Shown: positions 9,654 through 17,038 of the stretch, piece after piece
Numbering within the stretch: position 1 is the stretch's first letter
Layout of the letters: each line of letters starts with the position of its first letter
Origin: Candidatus Zixiibacteriota bacterium
GTDB taxonomy: Bacteria; Zixibacteria; MSB-5A5; SM1-73
Direction of reading: 5' to 3'
Assembly: GCA_023127875.1 (NCBI GenBank)
Contig: JAGMFA010000002.1
Span: 1 to 32,851 of the forward strand
DNA length: 32,851 nt
Program-made: the position numbers and the translations under genes
The notes under the pieces: model-generated
The model's input: the letters and a program-made list of their open reading frames with translations, nothing else
The model's database searches: none
Told to the model about the DNA's origin: nothing

Positions 9654-9691
9654 GATCTGTCTTATGTGTTTTTGCCGATTCCCGTCAAAGA

Positions 9692-11635
9692 TCAGTGACT
9701 GCCAAATTCGAGGTTGTTATCTTTTTGACTTTGCGCCAAATCTTTTATCAAGTATTTTTCTATGATCTTTTTTGCCACCGGTGCGGCGAAGGTGCCCCCA
9801 TGTCCTATGTTCTCGATTAAGACCACCACCACTATCTGCGGATCTGATGCCGGCGCATAGCCTACAAACCAAGCGTGATCTTCTCCATGTGGGTTCTGGG
9901 CAGTGCCAGTCTTTCCAGCCACTACCATGTCAGGAATTTTAGCCAAGACGCCGGTTCCATGGGGATCATTTACAACTCCGGTCATGGCTTCTTGCAATAC
10001 CTTTAAAGTAGAGGAGGAGAAGGGAAGATGCCCTATCTCCTCCGGCTGAGTGTAGGTAACCCTTCCGTCGTGGGCGACCACTTCTTTTAAAAGATAAGGC
10101 TTGAAAAGCTTCCCATCTGTAGCCAGACCACTGAAAAAGAGAGCCAGTTGAAGTGGCGTAACTAAAATCTCTCCCTGTCCGATTGCCAGATTGATTATAA
10201 GATTTTTCACCCATTCACCTTTCCCATATCTCTCATGATAATACTCCAGGGTGGGAACTAAACCTATCGTCTCGTCTGGTATATCTATACCGGTCTTTTG
10301 CCCGAACCTACACCTTTGAGCGTAGCGGCTCCATCTCTCTAAACCCACCTTCAGTCCCAACTGATAAAAATAGACGTTGCAGGATTGAATGATGGCATCC
10401 TCAAGGTTCAATCTCCCGTGTCCTTCAGGTCTCCAGCATCTGAATGTCCTCCTTCCAAACCGGAAAGATCCTCGGCAAGGAGATAGATAAGTATTTTGGT
10501 TTGCGATTTTTGTTTCCAGGGCTATGGCTGCAGTGAGAAGTTTTAAGGTGGAGGCTGGAGGGTAGGTAGCTTGAATGGGACGGGTGAGAAGAGGGTGAAG
10601 GGGGTTTTCCAGAATTTCGTTCCATTCTTTAAGGGACATGGCTCCGGCAAAGAGATTGGCATCCAACCCGGGCTTGCTCACCAGAGTCAATATCTCTCCA
10701 TTCCTCGGATCTAAAGCCACCACTGTTGCACTCATGTAATCTGTTAAAGCCGATTCAGCCACAGCCTGAAGATCACAATCTATGGTTAACCTAACATCTG
10801 AACCACTGACCGGAGGATCTGGTTTTCGTTCATCCAAAGGACCTAAGATCTTGCCCCGGGCGGTCACCTCCAGAAAAGTTACCCCATCTTTCCCCCTTAG
10901 CATATCATCATATTGTTTCTCTATTCCCTTTCTTCCAATAACCCCTCCCAGACGAAACCCTTTCTGGGTCACCCCTTTGGATAGTTCCTCTTTAGTAAGC
11001 TCATTCACATATCCCAGAACATGACCCACCCAACTGGCATCTAAGTATTTTCGGGCTGGCTCCACTTGATAAATCACTCCGGGCAGATCCTCATTCTGCT
11101 CTTCAATAACACAAATGGTATTGAAGTCCACATCTTTTTTGAGCTTGATGGGCTGGTAACTTTTAGTCAAATTGGATCTGATCTTCTCCTCTAAAGAGTG
11201 AGCATCCAACTTCAAACAGAGAGCAAGCTTTCCCACCAGAGAAGATAGATCCCCACTTTTAACAGTTGATTTTTTGGAGCTGTTTTCAGCAAAAGCTTCC
11301 AGGACTTCATACGGAATGAGAAAAACGGTGTAAGAGGGGCGATTTGTGGCGATGACTTGGCCATTTCTATCTTTTACTATGCCCCTTGAAGCGGGCAAGG
11401 TCAAAAGCCGTATCCGATTCTCCTCAGATATCCGGCTATAATGGGTCCCTCTCACCACCTGCAAGAACAACAGCCTTCCGATAAGCATAAAAATAATCAC
11501 TCCCAGAAGACCCACTAAAACCTTCGCTCTCTTTTCTCTGGGGATATATCCGATGAGAGATTTCTTCAATGAAGATTGGCTGAAGCTAAGGTGTGAGTCG
11601 GGTGAATCCTTAATGTGTCTGATCTCTTCTGCCAT
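9692..11635 (-). CDS. mrdA: Penicillin-binding protein 2 (elongasome transpeptidase)
   Basis: Class-B PBP that cross-links peptidoglycan as RodA's partner. The 647-residue product has a cytoplasmic N terminus, one membrane anchor (about 38-60), the PBP dimer/pedestal domain (about 70-270, containing LPASRGIVKDRNG) and a transpeptidase domain. The active-site motifs are complete: STLK with nucleophile Ser362, SCN at 418-420 and KTG at 575-577. The context (mreC, mreD, this gene, rodA) defines it as PBP2/MrdA rather than FtsI. The ATG at 11635 lacks a clear Shine-Dalgarno, and the 382-base gap upstream is filled with repeats, which is unusually long within an elongation operon. Confidence 0.95.
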   Translation of the reverse strand: MAEEIRHIKDSPDSHLSFSQSSLKKSLIGYIPREKRAKVLVGLLGVIIFMLIGRLLFLQVVRGTHYSRISEENRIRLLTLPASRGIVKDRNGQVIATNRPSYTVFLIPYEVLEAFAENSSKKSTVKSGDLSSLVGKLALCLKLDAHSLEEKIRSNLTKSYQPIKLKKDVDFNTICVIEEQNEDLPGVIYQVEPARKYLDASWVGHVLGYVNELTKEELSKGVTQKGFRLGGVIGRKGIEKQYDDMLRGKDGVTFLEVTARGKILGPLDERKPDPPVSGSDVRLTIDCDLQAVAESALTDYMSATVVALDPRNGEILTLVSKPGLDANLFAGAMSLKEWNEILENPLHPLLTRPIQATYPPASTLKLLTAAIALETKIANQNTYLSPCRGSFRFGRRTFRCWRPEGHGRLNLEDAIIQSCNVYFYQLGLKVGLERWSRYAQRCRFGQKTGIDIPDETIGLVPTLEYYHERYGKGEWVKNLIINLAIGQGEILVTPLQLALFFSGLATDGKLFKPYLLKEVVAHDGRVTYTQPEEIGHLPFSSSTLKVLQEAMTGVVNDPHGTGVLAKIPDMVVAGKTGTAQNPHGEDHAWFVGYAPASDPQIVVVVLIENIGHGGTFAAPVAKKIIEKYLIKDLAQSQKDNNLEFGSH

Positions 11636-11746
11636 TTTAATTTTAGTTTTGAGTTCTTCTCAAAAAAAGTTTGTCTTGGACAAGTTTATGTCCGTCCACA
11701 GGATCGTTAGGATTTGTACCAAAAGACAAAACTGTTGCTTCCTCCA

Positions 11747-11801
11747 ACCTCACCCCTTTGGTTCCCCTCTCCTTAATAAGGGGAGGGGAAAAAGGTGAGG
11801 T
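11747..11801. repeat. Nested palindrome between mreD and mrdA
   Basis: An outer stem ACCTCACC (11747-11754) / GGTGAGGT (11794-11801) encloses CCCCTCTCC / GGGGAGGGG around TTAATAA. It lies in the 11636-12017 gap, where no gene was found. It lacks a following T-run, so it is not an obvious terminator. Confidence 0.6.
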
Positions 11802-11942
11802 TTTCAAAATGTCAACTCTATTCCGTCCTGAATATTTTCATTCTCACCCAGAATTCCATCAGCTAAATTGGAGACCAACTTGATTTCAGTAAGATATTTA
11901 TATGTAAGGCAAAGATTTTGAGCCTATTACTTATTGGGTGTA

Positions 11943-11963
11943 GCCAAGCCTTCACGGCTTGGC
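11943..11963. repeat. GCCAAGCC/GGCTTGGC hairpin
   Basis: A perfect 8-bp stem with loop TTCAC, in the same mreD-mrdA gap. It is a second, unrelated palindrome type within 200 bases of the first. Confidence 0.5.
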
Positions 11964-12017
11964 ACACAAGCCTACGCGCAATCTATGAAAAAGACAAACC
12001 TTTTATTTCAGATCACG

Positions 12018-12539
12018 TCAACTAGAACCTTTTTGAGTGCCCCATCCTTCCCATCGAATCAAAGGCAAGGCCAGAAAGACTAACATTCCAACCATCGAGG
12101 TATAAAAAGCCGATGGCACCGAATGATGGCTCAATATTCTGAAAGTTGAGGGGTTCACGCCGCTGGCAAAGATATAATAAAGAAAATCATTTAAAATGAG
12201 GGCAAAGAATATCACCCCTCCTTTGGAGTATAAGCTCTCCAGATACAGATTATCTTTGAAATTGCCCACGGTGAATCCGATCAGACATTTGACCAAAGCC
12301 CCCCACCCTAAAGTTTGTGGAGTAAAAACATCCAACAAAAGCCCGATCAAAAAACCAAAGATCATCCCATAGGTAGGACCTCGGGTTAAGGCGATATACA
12401 CCAACATAACGATAGCCAAATCAAATTTCACCCCCATTATGGTCACCACGCCAGAGAGCAGGCTTTGAAAAAATATCAGTATGAAAAGGATCACCACTCC
12501 GGAAAGGATCTTAGAAAATATGGAACTTCCCCAGAACAT
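12018..12539 (-). CDS. mreD: Rod-shape-determining protein MreD
   Basis: The 173-residue, very hydrophobic product has about five membrane helices and an MreD-like middle section (KFDLAIVMLVYIALTRGPTY, then FGFLIGLLLDVFTPQTLGWG). MreD is an inner-membrane partner of MreC in the elongasome. Length and the order mreC-mreD-mrdA-rodA fit the family. Sequence similarity in MreD proteins is generally weak, so gene order is a large part of this call. The ATG follows mreC by 78 bases, with only a distant AAGGG upstream. Confidence 0.88.
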   Translation of the reverse strand: MFWGSSIFSKILSGVVILFILIFFQSLLSGVVTIMGVKFDLAIVMLVYIALTRGPTYGMIFGFLIGLLLDVFTPQTLGWGALVKCLIGFTVGNFKDNLYLESLYSKGGVIFFALILNDFLYYIFASGVNPSTFRILSHHSVPSAFYTSMVGMLVFLALPLIRWEGWGTQKGSS

Positions 12540-12617
12540 TCAGTTGACACCCTTTTTTTCGTCTAATTTATCTTCTAAAAAGAATAGATGATATGATAAG
12601 ACTCATCCCTGATTAGG

Positions 12618-13448
12618 TTATTCCTTCTGTTCTTCCCTCATAACTTCCAATACGAAAAGCTCCTCCAGACTGCTGAAATCAACAGAGGGTTTCACCTGTA
12701 TCATTTTGAATATTCCAAAAGAGCGATCTTCTCTGGAAAAGATCTCTGAGCTTTCCACCGCGGTCACCACGCCTATTTGTAACCCAGGAGGGAAGATGCC
12801 ACCAAGACCGGAGGATATCACCTCATCTCCCACTCTCACGTCCTGCTGCAAAGGTACGTTGTCCAGTCGCAGGGTGAAACCGGACTCAGGCCTTATGATC
12901 CCGAACACCCGGCTTCTCTGGTTTTTAGCTGAGGCTCTGAAGCTGGGATCGATCATAAGCTGAACCACCGAGCTGTGTGCCGAGACAGCCACAATTTTGC
13001 CCACCAGTCCGTGCATATTAGCCACCGGCATGTTCCTTCTTACCCCCTCTGGGTATCCCTTGTTTATCAAAACCGAAAAATGTCTTCGGTTAGGATCTTT
13101 TGCCACCACGTGGGCCGGAATCACCTTATGCTCAAGTTGTGACCGGAAGTCTAAAAGTTCCCGCAATCTTTGGTTTTCCAGATGTTCCTCATTCAGCCAG
13201 AAATTTCTTAAGGAAAGCTCCATCACCTTCTGATGCAATCTTTTGTTCTCCTCCCCCACCCTCTCCAACTCTTTGATGTGATTGCTAAAAGCGTAAAATG
13301 GCCCATAGGTAAATCTGAAGATGAAGGCGGAGAGATCTGATTTGATCCTTTGAGGAAGAACCAAAAGCAAAAAGGATAAAAGAACAAATATCGTCAAGTG
13401 AAGAAATGTTTCCCTTCTTATATGAATCAGAAAAGAGAGTCTGTGCAT
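12618..13448 (-). CDS. mreC: Rod-shape-determining protein MreC
   Basis: MreC is an elongasome scaffold that activates PBP2/RodA from the periplasmic side. I place the start at the ATG at 13448, giving 276 residues: a short cytoplasmic tail (MHRLSFLIHIRRETF), one membrane helix (about 16-33), a coiled coil (about 57-102) and the paired beta-barrel domain, with the MreC-typical PAHVVAKDPNRRHFSVLINKG segment and GLVGKIVAVSAHSSVVQLM. Open reading continues upstream to GTG codons at 13532 and 13545, but those added residues (SLSHSLSPSPK) are just translated GACTG-repeat DNA. No good Shine-Dalgarno precedes 13448; the inserted cassette upstream may have altered the original leader. No mreB is found upstream. 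Confidence 0.92.
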   Translation of the reverse strand: MHRLSFLIHIRRETFLHLTIFVLLSFLLLVLPQRIKSDLSAFIFRFTYGPFYAFSNHIKELERVGEENKRLHQKVMELSLRNFWLNEEHLENQRLRELLDFRSQLEHKVIPAHVVAKDPNRRHFSVLINKGYPEGVRRNMPVANMHGLVGKIVAVSAHSSVVQLMIDPSFRASAKNQRSRVFGIIRPESGFTLRLDNVPLQQDVRVGDEVISSGLGGIFPPGLQIGVVTAVESSEIFSREDRSFGIFKMIQVKPSVDFSSLEELFVLEVMREEQKE

Positions 13449-13477
13449 AAAATTCAGTCTTGAGAACTGAGTTTTGG

Positions 13478-13568
13478 GACTGGGACTGAGACTGTGACTG
13501 AGACTGAGTTTCTGGTTTTCTCTCAGTCTCACTTCTCAGTCTCACTTCTCAGTCTCAACTCTCAGTCT
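13478..13568. repeat. GACTGR/CAGTC repeat array, mreC side of the four-helix-bundle gene
   Basis: About five tandem GACTGR hexamers (13478-13508) are followed by a short spacer and then about 3.6 copies of a 13-base unit CTCAGTCTCACTT (13522-13568). The two halves are complementary, so the array can fold into a long stem-loop. It resembles the array at 13949-14006 in the same orientation. Confidence 0.85.
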
Positions 13569-13570
13569 AT

Positions 13571-13931
13571 TCAGATTTGAGACTTAGATAACCTAATCAT
13601 TCCAGATAACATCTTGGAAATTTCCTCACAACTTGAATATAACTTTTCAAGTGTCTCCTCATTTAAGTATCCTTTTATCTTCAAAACTTTTGACAGGCTG
13701 GCTACCTCATAGGCAGATCCTCTTGCTACATTGAAAAAAATAGCTTGCCTCCTTTTTAGAATTCCTTCCGGTTCCCTCTGCAATATTAGTTGAGATAGCC
13801 AAAACCGCCCTCCTTATTTGATCACCAGAAGAATACAATTCATTCTTTGGCAACTTCTTAAGGACTTCATCTATCTGCAAGGTCAGATCGACAGCCTTGT
13901 GCCACACATCCAATTTCTCAAATCTAAACAC
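13571..13931 (-). pseudogene. Four-helix-bundle protein (23S rRNA IVS-type), frameshifted
   Basis: Two overlapping frames together give one 119-residue four-helix-bundle protein of the family first found in 23S rRNA intervening sequences and related to the Avd accessory proteins of retroelements. The first frame (GTG at 13931, with GAGG six bases upstream) gives FEKLDVWHKAVDL and the hallmark NIAEGTGR. It runs out of register at a 7-A run (plus strand 13734-13740). The second frame resumes with NVARGSAYEVASL and ends at 13571. Six instead of seven bases in that run would restore EASYFFNVARGS. The cause may be an inactivating indel, a homopolymer sequencing error or programmed slippage. The repeat arrays on both sides mark it as an inserted cassette. 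There is no rRNA gene or reverse transcriptase nearby. Confidence 0.85.
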
Positions 13932-13948
13932 TTATCACCTCTTTTTTC

Positions 13949-14006
13949 AGACTGAGAATGTGACTGGGACTGAGACTAAGACTGGGTTTTAGTCTTTTCT
14001 CCGTCT
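13949..14006. repeat. GACTGR/CAGTC repeat array, ptsN side
   Basis: Degenerate GACTG units (13949-13986) are followed by AGTC/CAGTC units up to the last codons of ptsN (stop at 14012-14014). It has the same organisation and orientation as 13478-13568, so the gene between them is bounded by direct copies of a self-complementary array. Confidence 0.8.
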
Positions 14007-14011
14007 CAGTC

Positions 14012-14464
14012 TTACTCTACTGAATCCAACACCTCCAGAAGCTCTTTGGGGCTTTTCATTTTCATCAATTTGTCTCGGTTCTTCTCGCTTTTCATCAGAT
14101 AGGAGAGTCGAGCCATCACATTTAAATGGGCTCCAATGGCATCCTCCGGGGCGGCGATCAAGAAGAAAAGATGAACTGGTTTTTTGTCCATGGAATCGAA
14201 ATCGATCCCCTTTTTGGATTTGCCGAAGGCGATGATGATTCCCCGAATGGCTTTGGACTTGGCGTGAGGAAAGGACACCCCATAGCCCACGCCGGTGGTG
14301 ACCAATTTCTCCCGTTCCAGAATATCCTGCAAAAGCTGACCGGCATCTTTGACCAGCTTGGATTTCGATGCCAAATCCACCAATTCCTTGATTGCTTCGT
14401 CTTTGGTTTGTGCCCTGATTTCGAAAGATATCAAATCCTCTCCACAAAATTTTGAGAGCTTCAT
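14012..14464 (-). CDS. ptsN: PTS EIIA component of the nitrogen/fructose type (PtsN-like)
   Basis: The 150-residue product is a full-length PTS EIIA-2 domain. The phosphorylated histidine is His67 in GVGYGVSFPHAKS, and the rest (KPVHLFFLIAAPED, HLNVMARLSYLM) follows the family closely. EIIA-Ntr proteins take phosphate from NPr/EI and regulate processes such as potassium and nitrogen metabolism rather than carrying sugar. No EIIB or EIIC is encoded nearby, which supports a regulatory role. A strong AGGAGG precedes the ATG. It follows the Trm112-like gene by 44 bases. Its stop codon abuts a repeat array, but the length is normal, so the insertion did not visibly truncate it. Confidence 0.9.
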   Translation of the reverse strand: MKLSKFCGEDLISFEIRAQTKDEAIKELVDLASKSKLVKDAGQLLQDILEREKLVTTGVGYGVSFPHAKSKAIRGIIIAFGKSKKGIDFDSMDKKPVHLFFLIAAPEDAIGAHLNVMARLSYLMKSEKNRDKLMKMKSPKELLEVLDSVE

Positions 14465-14508
14465 TCCTGGATTCCTCCTGTTCTGTTTGTTTTCTTACCT
14501 GGTTTCCT

Positions 14509-14673
14509 TTAAAACCTCTCCGCCTGATCCACCAGCATTATGGGTATATCATCTTCTATGGGATATCTCAGACGACATTTTTCGCAAACAAGTTTCTGAT
14601 TTTTCTCATCATAAATCAAATCGCCCTTACAGGCGGGACAGGCTAAAATCTCCAAAAGTTTTGGATCGATCAT
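14509..14673 (-). CDS. Trm112-family zinc-ribbon protein
   Basis: A 54-residue gene read directly from the minus strand: MIDPKLLEILACPACKGDL, then a CEKC pair (about 30-33), RYPIEDDIPIML and AERF. The CPAC...CEKC pairs bind zinc, and the LLEILACPxCKG start and YPIxDxIPxML ending are hallmarks of the bacterial Trm112 (YcaR-like) family. Eukaryotic and archaeal Trm112 activates methyltransferases; the bacterial role is less certain. The ATG has AAGGAG about eight bases upstream. It probably begins the run that continues into ptsN and the mre genes. Recognition of the family is secure despite the small size. Confidence 0.9.
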   Translation of the reverse strand: MIDPKLLEILACPACKGDLIYDEKNQKLVCEKCRLRYPIEDDIPIMLVDQAERF

Positions 14674-14765
14674 CTCGTTACTCCTTTATACGATACTTAT
14701 TTAGCTTAAAAATCCACATAACCCGATGAGGAAAACAAAAACACAGGCCAAAAAGGTTAATGTGA

Positions 14766-14812
14766 TAGCCGTCCAAATGGACGAGACCGACGCAGGCTAA
14801 AGCCTGCGGCTA
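14766..14812. repeat. Nested palindrome with outer stem and two hairpins
   Basis: An outer stem TAGCC(G) (14766-14771) / (C)GGCTA (14807-14812) encloses CGTCC/GGACG (14770-14783) and CGCAGGCT/AGCCTGCG (14791-14808, two-base loop). The layout could form a three-way junction. It lies between accA and the Trm112-like gene. Confidence 0.6.
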
Positions 14813-14892
14813 CCACTATTGATTTCCTAAACACACTCCTGAGCCAATCCATATTCGAACGAATCTGAAGGTCACTTCTGCAAATCAGAATC

Positions 14893-15879
14893 TCACTTTG
14901 TTTCTCTTTCTAAATATTCCCCCATCACCCGGAACTTGCCGATTCTTTTCTCGATTAATTCTTCCGGGCTCAGCTTTTCCAGTTCATTTAAAGCAGAGAG
15001 TATCTCTCTTTTAAGAATATCAGCTTGTCTGTTGGGATCTCGATGAGCCCCCCCTCCTGGCTCAGGGATAATCTTATCTATAACTTTAAGTTTCATGAGA
15101 TCGGGGGCGGATAGTTTCAAAGCCTCCGCTGCTTCAGGTGCTTTGGCGGCATCCCTCCACAAAATGGCGGCACATCCCTCCGGGGAGATCACCGAATACC
15201 AGGCGTTCTCTAACATGAAGACCCTGTCTCCCACCCCGATTCCCAAGGCTCCTCCACTGGCACCTTCGCCAATGATGTTGATGATGATGGGCACTGACAG
15301 GCGAGTCATCTCTCTTAAGTTTCGGGCTATAGCTTCTGCCTGTCCCCTCTCCTCTGCCCCTATACCAGGGAACGCTCCCGGGGTATCCACCAGAATCACC
15401 ACCGGCTTGCCGAATCGGGAAGCCAACTGCATCAATCTCAGCGCCTTTCGGTATCCTTCAGGATGGGGCATGCCAAAATTTCGATACAGTTTCTGTTTGG
15501 TGTCTTTTCCCTTCTGTTGTCCCACCATCAAAACTGGCTTTCCATCCATTTTGGCGAATCCGCCCACTATGGCTTTATCATCCGCAAAATTTCTGTCTCC
15601 GTGAAGCTCAACGAAATCCGTGGTCATAAGGGAGATAAAATCCAGGGCACAGGGACGACGAGGATGACGAGCTAACTGTACCCTCTGCCAGCGAGAAAGC
15701 TTGGAGTAGATCTCCCGGGTGAGCTTATCCCGCTTCAACTCTAAAGACTCGATCTCACGGGAAAGCTCCAGATTCTCCAGATGTTCCTCTCCCTCCCTGC
15801 CCGCCAGCTCCTTTAAGTCGGCTATCCTCTTTTCTAACTCGTAAATTGGCTTTTCAAAATCTAAATAAGGTCCGTTCAT
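14893..15879 (-). CDS. accA: Acetyl-CoA carboxylase carboxyltransferase subunit alpha
   Basis: AccA forms, with AccD, the carboxyltransferase that transfers CO2 from carboxybiotin to acetyl-CoA to give malonyl-CoA, the committed step of fatty-acid synthesis. The 328-residue product has an N-terminal helical hairpin (about 8-65) and the crotonase-fold motifs VDTPGAFPG (about 164-172), [10 protein letters not shown] (about 204-213) and [10 protein letters not shown] (about 232-241). Length is standard. AAAGG precedes the ATG by a few bases. No accD, accB or accC is present in the window, so the carboxylase genes are dispersed. A terminator-like hairpin separates it from the glycan locus upstream. 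Confidence 0.97.
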   Translation of the reverse strand: MNGPYLDFEKPIYELEKRIADLKELAGREGEEHLENLELSREIESLELKRDKLTREIYSKLSRWQRVQLARHPRRPCALDFISLMTTDFVELHGDRNFADDKAIVGGFAKMDGKPVLMVGQQKGKDTKQKLYRNFGMPHPEGYRKALRLMQLASRFGKPVVILVDTPGAFPGIGAEERGQAEAIARNLREMTRLSVPIIINIIGEGASGGALGIGVGDRVFMLENAWYSVISPEGCAAILWRDAAKAPEAAEALKLSAPDLMKLKVIDKIIPEPGGGAHRDPNRQADILKREILSALNELEKLSPEELIEKRIGKFRVMGEYLERETK

Positions 15880-15920
15880 CTTCTGCCTTTTAGAGAGTTT
15901 CTTTTCCTACTTGTTGCCCC

Positions 15921-15962
15921 AAAAAACCCCGCTCTCTGTTGGTGTTCTTCACCAACAGAGAG
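15921..15962 (-). terminator. Terminator-like hairpin at the end of the glycan locus
   Basis: On the minus strand CTCTCTGTTGGTG and CACCAACAGAGAG form a perfect 13-bp stem with a five-base loop (15962-15932). A six-T run follows (15926-15921) after a short CGGGG. It lies past the glycosyltransferase stop at 16016 and just before accA. Confidence 0.65.
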
Positions 15963-16015
15963 ACTTCACAGGTTATTCCCGTCAAAGGCGGGAGAAGACC
16001 AATAGCCAGCAAATC

Positions 16016-16903
16016 TTATTTTCTACTCATTAAGAAAAAACCCGTTAATACGGTAAACCATAGGCGAATCCAGATGCTAATGAAAACGATTCCTTTCAAG
16101 ATAACGTTGGGATGATGATGTTTTCGATAGAAATGATACATGCTCCGATGATGTTCTGTCTGCATTAAAAGCTTTTTCTTTCGAGTGCTTTTACCAATAT
16201 GGTGAATTACCACCACATTCGGAAAATAATAAACCGAAAAGTTAGCATCTTTAGCTCGATAGCAAAAATCTATATCCTCCACATACATAAAAAAAGTCTC
16301 ATCTAAGGGTCCGATTTTCTCAAACACATCTCTTCTGGTCAGAAGGCACGATCCGGACACCCAATCCACATCTCTTTCCTGGCTTCGATTCTGATCTTTT
16401 AGAAGATATTTTCTTGACAATGGATTGCGAGGAAAAAGCCTGTTTAAGATGGATTGACTGGAAGAGATGGCGGTCAGATAAGAGGGAAACGATCGGCAGG
16501 AGAAATGAACTCTCCCCTGGGGATCGGTCATCTTGGGACCGCAAATTCCCACCTGAGGATGAGCATCCATAAACTCAACCATCTTACTTATTCCTCCGGA
16601 GGTGAACTCCGTGTCCGGATTTAAAAACAAAACATATCGACCCCGGCTCCGTTTTATCCCTTGATTGCAAGCCGCAGAGAAGCCCAAATTTCGTTTGTTT
16701 TCCAAAAGCTTAACCTGGGCAAATTCTTCTTTGAGCATCCTGGTGCTTTGGTCCTCTGAGTTGTTATCTATCACCATCACCTCAAAACTCAACTCTTTTT
16801 GAAAATTAAAAATCGTCTCCAGGCATTTTCTTAAAAGATCTTTCACTTTGTAGTTAACTATGATGACGGAAAGGTCTATATCTGGCTCAAAAGAGAACAT
16901 CAT
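16016..16903 (-). CDS. Family 2 glycosyltransferase (rhamnosyltransferase-like)
   Basis: The 295-residue product is a GT-A fold inverting transferase that would add a sugar from a nucleotide donor to a lipid-linked or surface glycan. Visible features: DLSVIIVNYKVKDLL at the start, VIDNNSEDQS for nucleotide binding, NLGFSAACNQG, the metal-site region LFLNPDTEF, and the acceptor-side block FMYVEDIDFCYRAK. This arrangement is typical of WbbL/RfbF-like rhamnosyltransferases, but the donor sugar cannot be read from sequence alone. A single hydrophobic stretch near the C terminus (IWIRLWFTVLTGFFLM) may attach it to the membrane. Two adjacent ATGs are possible starts and neither has a clear ribosome-binding site. 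Confidence 0.85.
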   Translation of the reverse strand: MMFSFEPDIDLSVIIVNYKVKDLLRKCLETIFNFQKELSFEVMVIDNNSEDQSTRMLKEEFAQVKLLENKRNLGFSAACNQGIKRSRGRYVLFLNPDTEFTSGGISKMVEFMDAHPQVGICGPKMTDPQGRVHFSCRSFPSYLTAISSSQSILNRLFPRNPLSRKYLLKDQNRSQERDVDWVSGSCLLTRRDVFEKIGPLDETFFMYVEDIDFCYRAKDANFSVYYFPNVVVIHHIGKSTRKKKLLMQTEHHRSMYHFYRKHHHPNVILKGIVFISIWIRLWFTVLTGFFLMSRK

Positions 16904-16914
16904 AATTGGTTACT

Positions 16915-17022
16915 GTTGTAAAGCGGAGTGCACCCCGCCTATGGCGGGGTGTGAAGTTGACAGTATTAAGCTTTACAACCGCAGAAGACCCGCGAAGCGG
17001 GATCCTTTGGACAAGCTTCTGC
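16915..17022. repeat. Two consecutive nested palindromes between glycosyltransferase genes
   Basis: First unit: GTTGTAAAGC (16915-16924) / GCTTTACAAC (16970-16979) encloses CACCCCGCC/GGCGGGGTG (16931-16951). Second unit: GCAGAAG (16981-16987) / CTTCTGC (17016-17022) encloses CCCGC/GCGGG (16989-17001). They abut with one base between them. Confidence 0.7.
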
Positions 17023-17038
17023 ACTCCTAAAAACATAA

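Noticed and set aside
13571..13931. Diversity-generating retroelement accessory gene (Avd)
   Set aside because: The four-helix-bundle fold is shared, but there is no reverse transcriptase, template repeat or variable repeat in the window.
13478..14006. CRISPR-like array
   Set aside because: Units are 6-13 bases without unique spacers of regular length, and no cas genes are present.
13989..14447. 152-residue frame overlapping ptsN
   Set aside because: It is a shadow in another frame; the ptsN frame has the histidine motif, full family match and AGGAGG before the ATG.
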